Shown here in pieces: positions 43,775 through 51,546 of a stretch of 64,000 nt of DNA. The notes under the pieces were generated by a model. The model did no database searches and was not told the DNA's origin. It was given only the letters and a program-made list of their open reading frames with translations. The position numbers were made by a program, and so were the translations under genes. The stretch is from the NCBI RefSeq assembly GCF_014650455.1, contig NZ_BMUZ01000007.1, forward strand, positions 45,910 to 109,909. The letters run 5' to 3'. The DNA comes from Streptomyces xanthochromogenes (GTDB taxonomy: Bacteria > Actinomycetota > Actinomycetes > Streptomycetales > Streptomycetaceae). Each line of letters starts with the position of its first letter. Positions within the stretch are counted from its first letter, which is position 1.

Positions 43775-44913
43775 CCCGCGGTACCCACCCCCTGGTCCTG
43801 CTGCGCCGGCTGCTGGTGTCCGCCGCGTCCGCCGGGGTCGGCTTCCTGCTCCTGTGCACGCTCGGTTACGCGGTCGGCCATCCCGGCAGTTCGGTGCTGA
43901 GGCTGCTGTGGTGCGCGGTTCCGCTGGCGGCGACCGTGCACTTCGCGGTCGCGGTCGCCCGCACCGACCCGAGCACCCGGCCGCGCACCGGGCTCTCCGC
44001 GGTCGGCCTGGGTCCGGCGCGGCTCGCCGCGATCGCCGCCGCGTCCACCGCGGTGACCTGCACCCTGGGCTCGGCGGTGGCGCTCCTGGTCTATCTGCAT
44101 CTGCGCGGCGACATCGACGGGCTGCCCTTCGACGGCGCCGCCGCCGGGCTGCTCGCCGCCGACGAGCCGATGCCGCTGGCGGGCGCCCTGACCCTGCTCG
44201 CGGTGCTGCCGGTGGCGGCCTCCGTCGCGGCCGGGCTCGCCCTGCGCCCACGCCCCGCGCGCGCCGGCGGAACCAGCGACCCGGTGCACCCCGAGGAGCC
44301 GGCACCGGCTCCGGCCGGACTGCCGTGGGGCTTCGCGCTGGTCGCCGCGGGCCTCGCCGTCGAGACGTACGCGAGCCGGGGCGCCCAGGGCGCCGCGTTC
44401 CCGATGCCGGGGCACCCGGAAGGCACCCCGGCCGGGGTGCTGGCGGGCTGGGCGGTCACTGTGCTCGGCCTCGCCCTGGCGGGCCCGGCCCTGGTCCACT
44501 TCAGCGGGCGGCTGCTCCAGCTGGCCCGGCCCAGCGCGGCCCGGCTGCTCGCGGGCCGGGTCCTGATGGCGGAGGCCCGGCGCATCGGGCGGCCGCTCGG
44601 GGTGGTGTGCGCGGTGGCCGCTGGGGCGATCGCCGCGGCGACCCTGTACGGCGACCGGGCAGGACCGCACCCCTTCGGACCGCTGACCGGGCTCGGGGCG
44701 GCCCTGGTGATGAGCTGCACGGTGGCGACGCTGCTGACCGCCGCCCTGGAGTCGCGCCATGCCCGCGCCCACACCACGGCGGCCCTGGTGTCCATCGGCA
44801 CCCCGATGGCGGTGCTGCGGACCGCCGCGTTCCTGCGGGCGGCCGCGCTGCTCGCGGTCCTCACCCCGCTCACCGTGCTCATCGCGGAGGTCGCGGCGCT
44901 GCCGCTGCGGTAG
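43756..44913 (+). CDS. Membrane protein, partner of the ABC-like ATPase
   Basis: This is a 385-residue protein with about eight to ten hydrophobic spans (for example VSAASAGVGFLLLCTLGYAVG, TAVTCTLGSAVALLVYL, ALTLLAVLPVAASVAAGLAL, and late LVMSCTVATLLTAAL). A Pro/Glu linker lies near the middle. It resembles FtsX-like permeases only loosely. The GTG at 43756 has a GGAGGG site and overlaps the ATPase gene, so the two products probably form one complex. The role is unknown; a lipoprotein or peptide-related function as in MacB-type systems is possible. Confidence 0.8.
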   Translation: MLALRLARGTHPLVLLRRLLVSAASAGVGFLLLCTLGYAVGHPGSSVLRLLWCAVPLAATVHFAVAVARTDPSTRPRTGLSAVGLGPARLAAIAAASTAVTCTLGSAVALLVYLHLRGDIDGLPFDGAAAGLLAADEPMPLAGALTLLAVLPVAASVAAGLALRPRPARAGGTSDPVHPEEPAPAPAGLPWGFALVAAGLAVETYASRGAQGAAFPMPGHPEGTPAGVLAGWAVTVLGLALAGPALVHFSGRLLQLARPSAARLLAGRVLMAEARRIGRPLGVVCAVAAGAIAAATLYGDRAGPHPFGPLTGLGAALVMSCTVATLLTAALESRHARAHTTAALVSIGTPMAVLRTAAFLRAAALLAVLTPLTVLIAEVAALPLR

Positions 44914-44988
44914 CCGCTCCGGCGCGTGCGGCCGGGCTCCGCGCTCGCGGACCCACCGGCGGGGCCCGCACCGGGCAGCGCCTAGCAT

Positions 44989-46113
44989 GTGGGCGTGCCG
45001 GAAGACGAAGTGAAGTTCCCCGCGGGCAGCGACACCGAGATCGAATCGCTGTCCGAGTTCGACGCGGCCGCCGAGCGGGGCGAACTCGCCGGGTACCGCG
45101 TCCAGTCGGTCGACCTGACCGGGCGTACGTCCGCCCTGCTCGGCGTCGACACCGCGGGCGCGGTGTTCCTCGGCTGCGCGATGGAGCCGGACGCGGCCGC
45201 CAAGGTACGCGCCGACGGCGCGCTCGTCTTCCCGCCCGTACCGGACCTGCCGTTCGACCCCTACCGGGGCGCGCTCTACTCCCCCGCCGAGCTCTTCGAG
45301 GGGCTCGCGCAGGGCTACGAGGGGACCCCGGACGCCCTGTCCTACGACTGGTTCCAGCGCACCCGGGCGGACGGCGACATATTCTCCTCGATGCTGCGTT
45401 CCATCCACGACGACGCGATCTCGGACGCGCTCGACGAACTGCTCGTCGGGGCGCGGGTGGTGGGCGTGATGGGCGGCCACGCGATGGCCCGCGGCACGGC
45501 CGAGTACGAAGGCGCGGCGATGCTCGGCCGCACCCTGGCGCGGGCCGGGTTCACCGTCGCCACCGGGGGCGGCCCGGGCGCGATGGAGGCCGCGAACCTG
45601 GGGGCGTACGCGGCGCCCCTCGACGACGCGATGCTGGCCTCGGCCCTGCAACTCCTGGCCGGGGAGCCCTCGTTCAGGCCGTCGGTGTCCGCCTGGGCGC
45701 GCGCCGCCTTCGAGGTGCGGACGAAGTGGCCGCGCGGCGGCACCTCCGTGGGCATCCCCACCTGGTTCTACGGCCACGAGCCGCCGAACGCCTTCGCGGG
45801 CGCCATCGCCAAGTACTTCGCGAACGCCACCCGCGAGGACGGGCTGCTCGCCCGCTCGAACGCGGGCGTCGTCTTCCTGCCGGGCGCGGCCGGGACCGTG
45901 CAGGAGATCTTCGACAACGCGACGCCGAACTACTACGAGTCGCGGGGGACGCCGACGCCGATGGTCCTCGTCGACCGGGCGCACTGGACGCAGGAGCTGC
46001 CGACCTGGCCGCTGCTCCAGGCGCTGGCGAAGGACCGTCCGATGGCGGCGCGGATCGCCCTGGTCGATTCCGTCTCCGAGGCGCCCGACGCACTGGCCCG
46101 CATGTCGCGATAG
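44989..46113 (+). CDS. LOG family protein (Rossmann nucleotide-binding)
   Basis: This 372-374-residue protein contains a LOG-like Rossmann domain from about 130: VVGVMGGHAMARGT, then VATGGGPGAMEAANLGAYAA and FLPGAAGTVQEIFDN, which corresponds to the family motif PGGxGTxxE. LOG enzymes hydrolyse nucleoside monophosphates to release a base; this longer form has an N-terminal extension of unknown role. GTG at 44989 or 44995 may start it. TAGCAT ends six bases before the second, which favours a leaderless start at 44995. Confidence 0.85.
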   Translation: MGVPEDEVKFPAGSDTEIESLSEFDAAAERGELAGYRVQSVDLTGRTSALLGVDTAGAVFLGCAMEPDAAAKVRADGALVFPPVPDLPFDPYRGALYSPAELFEGLAQGYEGTPDALSYDWFQRTRADGDIFSSMLRSIHDDAISDALDELLVGARVVGVMGGHAMARGTAEYEGAAMLGRTLARAGFTVATGGGPGAMEAANLGAYAAPLDDAMLASALQLLAGEPSFRPSVSAWARAAFEVRTKWPRGGTSVGIPTWFYGHEPPNAFAGAIAKYFANATREDGLLARSNAGVVFLPGAAGTVQEIFDNATPNYYESRGTPTPMVLVDRAHWTQELPTWPLLQALAKDRPMAARIALVDSVSEAPDALARMSR

Positions 46114-46234
46114 CGCGGCGCGTCCGGGGCGGTCCGGAAAAGGGCCGATCTCCAGGCAACTCCCAAGGGGCGGTAAACGTCTGGTAAAGCGGAGTGGGGC
46201 GAACGGGTTGCCCCCGCCAGGAACGGAGTCCTCT

Positions 46235-47137
46235 GTGCTGCTCGGTCTGCTGACCGCCATCGCCGCCTCGGTCTGCTACGGCACGGGCTCGGTCCTGCAA
46301 GCCGTCGGGTCCCGCAAGTCCGCCCGCCGCGACGCGGCCGCCGGTGACCGGACCCAGCACGGCGGGCCGAGCCTGTCGTCGACCGCCAAGGCCGCGATGA
46401 CCTGGGAGTTCATCGTCGGCACGGTCCTCGACTTCGTCGGGTTCGCACTCGGCGCGCTGGCGGCCCGGCTGCTGCCGCTCTTCCTCTCCCAGACGGTGAT
46501 CAGCGCGAACCTGGTGATCACGGCGGTGCTCAGCGTCAAGCTGCTCGGCATCCGGCTGAGCCGTGCGGAGTGGACGTCGATCGGGGTCGTCTGCTCGGCC
46601 CTGGTGCTGCTCGCCTCGGCGGCGGGCCACGAGGGCAGCGGGCACACCGAGCTGTCCACGCACTGGTGGCTGCTCGCGATCGCGCTCCTGCTCATGGCCG
46701 GCGGCACGGTGGCGGTACGCCTCCTGGGCTCGCGCGCCGCGATCCTGGCGGGACTGCTTTCGGGGCTCGGCTTCGGTGCGCTCGGGGTGGGCGTGCGGGT
46801 CCTGAACGGCGTGGACCCCTTCGACGCCGGGGCCCTCCTCACCGACCCGGCGCTCTACGCGATCCTGGTCGCCGGCATCGGCGGGATGTATCTGCACACG
46901 GTGGCCCTGCAGATCGGTTCGGTGAACGGGGCGACGGCGGCGCTGGTGGTGGGCGAGACGGTGCTGCCGGGGGCGATCGGAGTGCTGTGGCTGGGAGACG
47001 CGTCCCGGGCCGGCCTTGCCTGGATGGCCGTCCTGGGCTTCGTCCTGGCGGTGGGCGGGGCGGTGGCGGTGGCCTGGTTCGGCACGCCCGACACCCCCGA
47101 ACCGGCCACCCCGAAGGAACCCGTCCGGGTGGGCTAG
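46235..47137 (+). CDS. DMT/EamA-like membrane transporter
   Basis: This is a 300-residue protein with about nine to ten membrane spans in two similar halves. Typical stretches are LGLLTAIAASVCYGTGSVLQ at the start, LFLSQTVISANLVITAVLSV, WWLLAIALLLMAGGTVAV and GWMAVLGFVLAV-like segments near the end. The GTG at 46235 has a GGAG site. Substrates of such drug/metabolite transporters cannot be told by sequence. It follows the LOG gene by 122 bp and is convergent with the thiamine operon across a repeat-filled gap. Confidence 0.85.
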   Translation: MLLGLLTAIAASVCYGTGSVLQAVGSRKSARRDAAAGDRTQHGGPSLSSTAKAAMTWEFIVGTVLDFVGFALGALAARLLPLFLSQTVISANLVITAVLSVKLLGIRLSRAEWTSIGVVCSALVLLASAAGHEGSGHTELSTHWWLLAIALLLMAGGTVAVRLLGSRAAILAGLLSGLGFGALGVGVRVLNGVDPFDAGALLTDPALYAILVAGIGGMYLHTVALQIGSVNGATAALVVGETVLPGAIGVLWLGDASRAGLAWMAVLGFVLAVGGAVAVAWFGTPDTPEPATPKEPVRVG

Positions 47138-47139
47138 AC

Positions 47140-47350
47140 CCCTGGGGCTCCGCCCCCAGGTCGCTGGTTCCGCGCCCCCTACAGGGGCGCGGGGAACTGC
47201 GCGAGCAACCACGCACGGTCGGCAGCCGACCCAGGAGGCCCGGGCGCAGCCCCGGAAGCCGACCCGACCCCATCACCCCCGGCGGGTTCAGGGAAGGGGC
47301 GGGGTGGGGCCGAAAACCCGGGGTCTGGGGCGGAGCCCCAGCGCACCCCG
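47140..47350. repeat. Composite palindromic intergenic repeat, copy 4 (gap 47138-47367)
   Basis: This convergent gap contains GGGGCTCCGCCCCC near 47145, AGGGGCGCGGGGAACTGCG near 47180, the CACGCACGGTCGGCAGCCGA block, GGCGGGTTCAGGGAAGGGGC near 47281 and GGGGCGGAGCCCC near 47328. It shares its modules with the copies near 5313, 8863 and 17085. Confidence 0.8.
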
Positions 47351-47367
47351 GACAGCCCGACAGCCCC

Positions 47368-48390
47368 CTACCCCTCCCCCAGCACCACGACCCCGCCCGC
47401 CGCAAAGGCGACCCCCACCTCGTCGCCCGGCTGCGGCGAGGCCGTCAGCTCGCACTCCGCCTCCAGCAACGGCCCTGCCCCGGGCCGCAGTCGAAGGGCC
47501 ACATGGTTGCCACGGAACGTGCGTGAGACGACCTCGCAGGGCAGGCCGTCCCGTGCGGGGACCAGCCGGACGCCCCCGGGTCGGACCAGCAGGCGTGCCT
47601 CCCCCTGGGGGGAGCCGGAGGGCACCGGCACCTTCCCCCAGGGGGTGGCCGCCACCGTCCCCGTCACCGTCGCCGGCACCACGTTCTCGAAGCCGAGGAA
47701 GCGGGCCACGAACTCGGAGGCCGGGCGCTGCCAGACCTCCAGGGGCGTGCCGGTCTGCGCGATGCGGCCGTCCCGCATCACGACGACCCGGTCGGCCAGC
47801 GCGAACGCCTCGCCCTGGTCGTGCGTGACGGCAAGGACCGTGGTGCCCAACCGGCCGAACAGGGACCGGAGTTCGACCACCAGACGCTCGCGCAGGGTGC
47901 GGTCCAGCTGGCCCAGCGGCTCGTCCAGCATGAGGAGGCGGGGCGAGGGCGCCAGCGCCCGGGCGAGGGCGACGCGCTGCTGTTCGCCGCCGGAGAGCGC
48001 GGCCACGGCCCGCCGCTCCGCGCCGGGAAGGCCGACCAGGTCGAGCAACTCCCCCACCCGGGCCGCCTGTTCGGCTCGCGAGGCCCCCCGCATGCGCAGC
48101 CCGAACGCCACGTTCCCGGCGACGTCGCGCTGCGGGAAGAGCTGGTGGTCCTGGAACATCAGGCCGAGCCCGCGCTTGTGCACGGGCACCCCGGCCTGGT
48201 CGGCGCCGCCGAGCGACACCCGCCCGGAGTCCAGGGGTTGGAGTCCGGCGACGACCCGCAGCAGGGTCGACTTGCCGCTGCCGCTGGGCCCGAGCACGCA
48301 CACCGTCTCGTGGTCGGCGACCTCCAGGTCGACCGCGTCGAGCGCGGCCCGCTGTCGAAACCGTACGGTCGCACCGTCGAGCTTCAGCAT
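47368..48390 (-). CDS. thiQ: Thiamine ABC transporter ATP-binding protein
   Basis: This 340-residue ATPase has intact motifs: Walker A GPSGSGKST near residue 35, Q-loop LMFQDHQLFP, signature LSGGEQQRVALARAL, Walker B LMLDEPLGQLD, H-loop AVTHDQGEA. A C-terminal TOBE-like domain of about 110 residues (ARLLVRPGGVRLVP) makes it longer than the E. coli form. It drives uptake with the linked permease and receptor. The ATG overlaps the permease stop (TGATG). The thiamine assignment rests on the TPP riboswitch at the head of the operon. Confidence 0.9.
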   Translation of the reverse strand: MLKLDGATVRFRQRAALDAVDLEVADHETVCVLGPSGSGKSTLLRVVAGLQPLDSGRVSLGGADQAGVPVHKRGLGLMFQDHQLFPQRDVAGNVAFGLRMRGASRAEQAARVGELLDLVGLPGAERRAVAALSGGEQQRVALARALAPSPRLLMLDEPLGQLDRTLRERLVVELRSLFGRLGTTVLAVTHDQGEAFALADRVVVMRDGRIAQTGTPLEVWQRPASEFVARFLGFENVVPATVTGTVAATPWGKVPVPSGSPQGEARLLVRPGGVRLVPARDGLPCEVVSRTFRGNHVALRLRPGAGPLLEAECELTASPQPGDEVGVAFAAGGVVVLGEG

Positions 48391-50147
48391 CAGAACTCCC
48401 CGCTCCGGTCGGTCCGGATGCGTTCCAGGACGAGCAACGACACCGCGCACACCACCATCAAAATCGTGCTGAGGGCCATCGCCTGGCCGTAGTTGAGGTC
48501 ACCGGCCCGGCCGAGCAGGCGGGCCACCGCGACGGGCAGTGTCGGGTGGTCGGGCCGGGCGATGAAGACGGTCGCGCCGAACTCCCCGAGCGAGACCGCG
48601 AACGCGAAGCCCGCCGCGACCAGGAGCGCCCGGCGCACCAACGGCAGGTCGACCTCGCGCCAGGCCCGCAGCGGGGACGCGCCGAGCACGGCCGCCGCCT
48701 CGCGCAGCCGGCCGTCCACCGCGCGCAGCACCGGCAGCATGATCCGTACGACGAAGGGGGTGCCCACGAGCGCCTGGGCGAGCGGCACCAGAATCCAGGA
48801 GGTTCTGAGGTCGAGCGGGGGCTGGTCGAGGGTGATCAGGAAGCCGAAGCCGACGGTCACGGCCGAGACGCCGAGCGGCAGCATCAGGAGCGCGTCGAAG
48901 CCGCGCATGAGGCGGCCGGTGCCGCGCCGGGCGAGTGCGGCCGCCGCGAGGCCGCCGACGAGGAGCGCGATGGCGGTGGCGGCGAGGGCGTACTGGAGCG
49001 AGTTCCCGATCGCCTCGATGGGCGGCACGAGGAAGCTGCCGTTGTCGCCGGCGGCCTGGAGCGCCCGGTAGTAGCCGAATCCGTAGCCGTCGGGGGTGTC
49101 GAGGGAGCGCTGGACCAGGACGCCGATGGGCAGCAGGATCAACAGCGCGACGACGGCCAGGACCGAGGCGAGCAGGGCGCGTTGGCCTGCGCCGCGCGGC
49201 CGGCGTGCGGTCTGGGCCGGGTCCACGAGCTTGAGGGCGCTCTCGCGGCGGCGCACGGTCCGGGCGTGCACGGCGAGGATCAGTCCGACCGCCGCGAACT
49301 GCACGATCGTCAGGACCGCCGCGGTCGGCAGGTCGAGGAGCTCGGCGGTCTGGCGGTAGATCTCCACTTCGAGGGTGGAGAAGGTGGGGCCGCCGAGGAT
49401 CTGGACGACGCCGAAGGAGGTGAAGGTGAAGAGGAAGACCATGAGCGCGGCCGCGGCGACCGCCGGGCCGAGCGCGGGCAGTGTGACCTTGCGCCAGGCC
49501 GCGAGGCGGGACGCACCGAGGACGCGGGCGGCCTCCTCCTGACGGGGGTCGAGCTGGGACCACAGGCCGCCGACGGTGCGTACGACGACCGCGTAGTTGA
49601 AGAAGACGTGCGCGAGCAGGATCGCCCACACCGTGGTGTCCAGGCGTACGCCCCACAGCTGGTCGAGCAGCCCGCCGCGGCCGAGCAGCGCCAGGAACGC
49701 GGTGCCCACGACGACGGTCGGCAGCACGAACGGCACGGTGACGGCGGCCCGCAGGAGCTGTTTGCCGGGGAAGTCCAGGCGCGCGAAGACATAGGCGCCG
49801 GGCAGCGCGATCACGAGGGTCAGCGCGGTGGAGGCGAGTGCCTGCCAGGTGGTGAACCACAGAACGTGGCCGATGTCCGGGTCGCCGAGGACCTCGGTGA
49901 TCCGGCCGAACTGCCAGGCGCCGTCCGCCTTGAGTCCGCGGCCGACGATGGCGGCCACCGGCCAGGCGAAGAACAGCGCGAAGAACACGAGCGGCAGCGC
50001 CAGGAGGCCGAACCGCGCACCGGCGCGGCGCAGCGCACCGCGCCGTGCCGCGCCGGGGTGCACCCCGCCCTCGGGGCGGTCTGCCTCGGGGCCGTCCGCC
50101 TCGGGGCCGTCTACTTCAGGACGAGCGAGGACCACGTCTTGACCCAC
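48390..50147 (-). CDS. thiP: Thiamine ABC transporter permease (fused two-domain)
   Basis: This 585-residue permease has two homologous halves of about six spans each, as in ThiP/FbpB proteins, so one chain forms the full channel. Each half has a coupling loop: EEAARVLGASRLAAWRKVTLP and REAAAVLGASPLRAWREVDLP. The first span begins near FGLLALPLVFFALFFAWPVA. The N-terminus includes a 15-bp repeat encoding EADGPEADRPE. The start at GTG 50147 overlaps thiB by 37 bp; a GTG at 50063, past the repeats and with GAGGG nearby, is a good alternative. It is cotranscribed with thiB and thiQ. Confidence 0.88.
   Translation of the reverse strand: MGQDVVLARPEVDGPEADGPEADRPEGGVHPGAARRGALRRAGARFGLLALPLVFFALFFAWPVAAIVGRGLKADGAWQFGRITEVLGDPDIGHVLWFTTWQALASTALTLVIALPGAYVFARLDFPGKQLLRAAVTVPFVLPTVVVGTAFLALLGRGGLLDQLWGVRLDTTVWAILLAHVFFNYAVVVRTVGGLWSQLDPRQEEAARVLGASRLAAWRKVTLPALGPAVAAAALMVFLFTFTSFGVVQILGGPTFSTLEVEIYRQTAELLDLPTAAVLTIVQFAAVGLILAVHARTVRRRESALKLVDPAQTARRPRGAGQRALLASVLAVVALLILLPIGVLVQRSLDTPDGYGFGYYRALQAAGDNGSFLVPPIEAIGNSLQYALAATAIALLVGGLAAAALARRGTGRLMRGFDALLMLPLGVSAVTVGFGFLITLDQPPLDLRTSWILVPLAQALVGTPFVVRIMLPVLRAVDGRLREAAAVLGASPLRAWREVDLPLVRRALLVAAGFAFAVSLGEFGATVFIARPDHPTLPVAVARLLGRAGDLNYGQAMALSTILMVVCAVSLLVLERIRTDRSGEF
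50070..50114. repeat. Three 15-bp tandem repeats at the thiB-thiP junction
   Basis: The unit CTCGGGGCCGTCCGC occurs three times in a row with one to two changes, spanning the thiB stop codon and the first codons of thiP. Copy number here would change the thiP N-terminus or the intergenic spacing in 15-bp steps without breaking the frame. Confidence 0.85.
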
Positions 50148-51202
50148 TGGTCACGGTTCTTGGCGATCTTGTCGGGGGCGACCGTCGTCGACTCGGTGAT
50201 CTTCGCGCCGTACTTCGTGAACTCCGCGGGCAGTGCGGCGTCCTTGGCGACCGGGTCCACGAACATCTGGAGCGGCATGTCCTCCTGGAACTTCTTGGAG
50301 ATCAGGAAGTCCAGGAGCGCCTTGCCGCCGGCCTCGTTCTTCGCGCCCTTGAGCAGGCCCGCGAACTCGGTCTGGCGGAAGCAGGTGCCGGTGGCGACGC
50401 CGGTGGGGGCCTCGGCCGGCTTCGGGTCGGCGTAGATCACCTCGGCGGGCGGGCTGGAGGCGTAGGAGACGACCAGCGGGCGGTCGCCCTTGGCCTTCTT
50501 GCCGCCGGCCGAACCGGAGAAGTCCGTGTTGTAGGCCTGCTCCCAGCCGTCGACGACCTTGACGCCGTTGGCCTTCAGCTTCTTCCAGTAGTCCTGCCAG
50601 CGGTCGTCGCCGTAGGTGGCGACCGAGCCGAGCATGAAGCCGAGCCCCGGGGACGAGGTCGCCACGTTCTCCGTGACGAGCAGGTCCTTGTACTCGGGCT
50701 TGATCAGGTCGTCGAAGGACCGCGGCGGGCTGAGCTTCTTGTCCGCGAAGTACTTCCTGTCGTAGTTGACGCAGATGTCGCCGGTGTCGATGGGCGTGAC
50801 CCGGTGCTTGTCCTTGTCCAACTGGACGTCGGCGGCCACCCGGTCCAGGCCCTTGGCCTCGTACGGGGTGAAGATGCCGTTGTCGAGGGCGCGCGAGAGC
50901 AGGGTGTTGTCGACGCCGAAGAACACGTCGCCGCGCGGGGAGCCCTTGGTGAGGATCTCCTGGTTGAGGGCGGCGCCCGCGTCCCCGCTCTTGAGGACCT
51001 TGACGGTGTACCCGGTCTCGGCGGTGAACGCCTTGAGCACCGGGTCGGAGGCGTTGAACGAGTCGTGGCTGACGAGCGTCACGGTCTTGCCGCCGGACCC
51101 GCCGGACGCCTTCTTGCCGTCCGAGCCGCCGCACGCCGCGAGCGTGGTGACCCCGAGGGCGGCGGCGAGCGCCCCGGCCGCGAGCCTCTTGGAACTGCGC
51201 AT
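50111..51202 (-). CDS. thiB: Thiamine-binding lipoprotein (ABC receptor)
   Basis: This is a 363-residue receptor. The lead MRSSKRLAAGALAAALGV ends in a lipobox (TLAACG), so the mature protein is anchored at Cys near 24. The mature domain matches ThiB/TbpA: VTLVSHDSFNASDPVLKAF, then GDVFFGVDNTLLSRALD, PIDTGDICVNYDRKYF, and VSYASSPPAEVIYADP. The ATG at 51202 has a perfect AGGAGG site. It is the first gene of thiBPQ, led by a TPP riboswitch, so it should be made only when thiamine diphosphate is scarce. Confidence 0.93.
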   Translation of the reverse strand: MRSSKRLAAGALAAALGVTTLAACGGSDGKKASGGSGGKTVTLVSHDSFNASDPVLKAFTAETGYTVKVLKSGDAGAALNQEILTKGSPRGDVFFGVDNTLLSRALDNGIFTPYEAKGLDRVAADVQLDKDKHRVTPIDTGDICVNYDRKYFADKKLSPPRSFDDLIKPEYKDLLVTENVATSSPGLGFMLGSVATYGDDRWQDYWKKLKANGVKVVDGWEQAYNTDFSGSAGGKKAKGDRPLVVSYASSPPAEVIYADPKPAEAPTGVATGTCFRQTEFAGLLKGAKNEAGGKALLDFLISKKFQEDMPLQMFVDPVAKDAALPAEFTKYGAKITESTTVAPDKIAKNRDQWVKTWSSLVLK

Positions 51203-51240
51203 TTCTTCATTCCTCCTGGAGATGACCAGGAAGAGACGCG

Positions 51241-51277
51241 GCCCTGCCCGCACGACGCGAGGTCGTGCGGGCAGGGC
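51241..51277 (-). terminator. Riboswitch-linked hairpin ahead of thiB
   Basis: A perfect 16-bp stem (GCCCTGCCCGCACGAC and its inverse) with a five-base loop lies between the TPP aptamer and the thiB ribosome-binding site. Its place and strength fit the off-state terminator of the riboswitch. No T-run follows, as is usual in Streptomyces. Confidence 0.85.
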
Positions 51278-51295
51278 GCAACAGCTTGAGTAATC

Positions 51296-51396
51296 GCCGA
51301 ACTTCCTACCCCGCATGACCGGGGCAAGGTTCAGAGGGTCTGCGGTCCGTATCCCTTGCGGGTACCGCACTCTCAGCGCTGTGGCGCTCCCCTGTC
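51296..51396 (-). promoter_or_regulatory. TPP riboswitch (THI element)
   Basis: Read on the minus strand, this leader has the THI-box core: GCTGAGAGTGCG followed by ACCCGC and the second core block CTCTGAACCTTGCCCCGG, then GGTAGGAAGTTCGG. The first stem starts with GACAGGGGAGCGCC near 51396. It lies about 100 bases ahead of thiB, with a strong hairpin between. The class is clear from sequence; the off-state with bound thiamine diphosphate is known for the family. The rest of the 344-bp gap (51397-51546) shows nothing further. Confidence 0.95.
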
Positions 51397-51546
51397 GGAA
51401 TATGCAGATGTTTCCAGCCAGGTTACACGGGGCCCCTGACACGGCCCCGGGCGTTCTGCCCCTCGGACGGCGGCCCCGGCACGGCCCGGCACGGCCTTGC
51501 CGCGACGGCGCCGCTTCGGACTCCGGCCTGGCCGGCCCCCTCCGGA

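Noticed and set aside
43771..46260. Open frame of about 830 codons on the minus strand across the ABC partner and LOG genes
   Set aside because: Arg/Gly/His-rich product with no domain; both genes on the plus strand have ribosome-binding or promoter signals and recognisable motifs.
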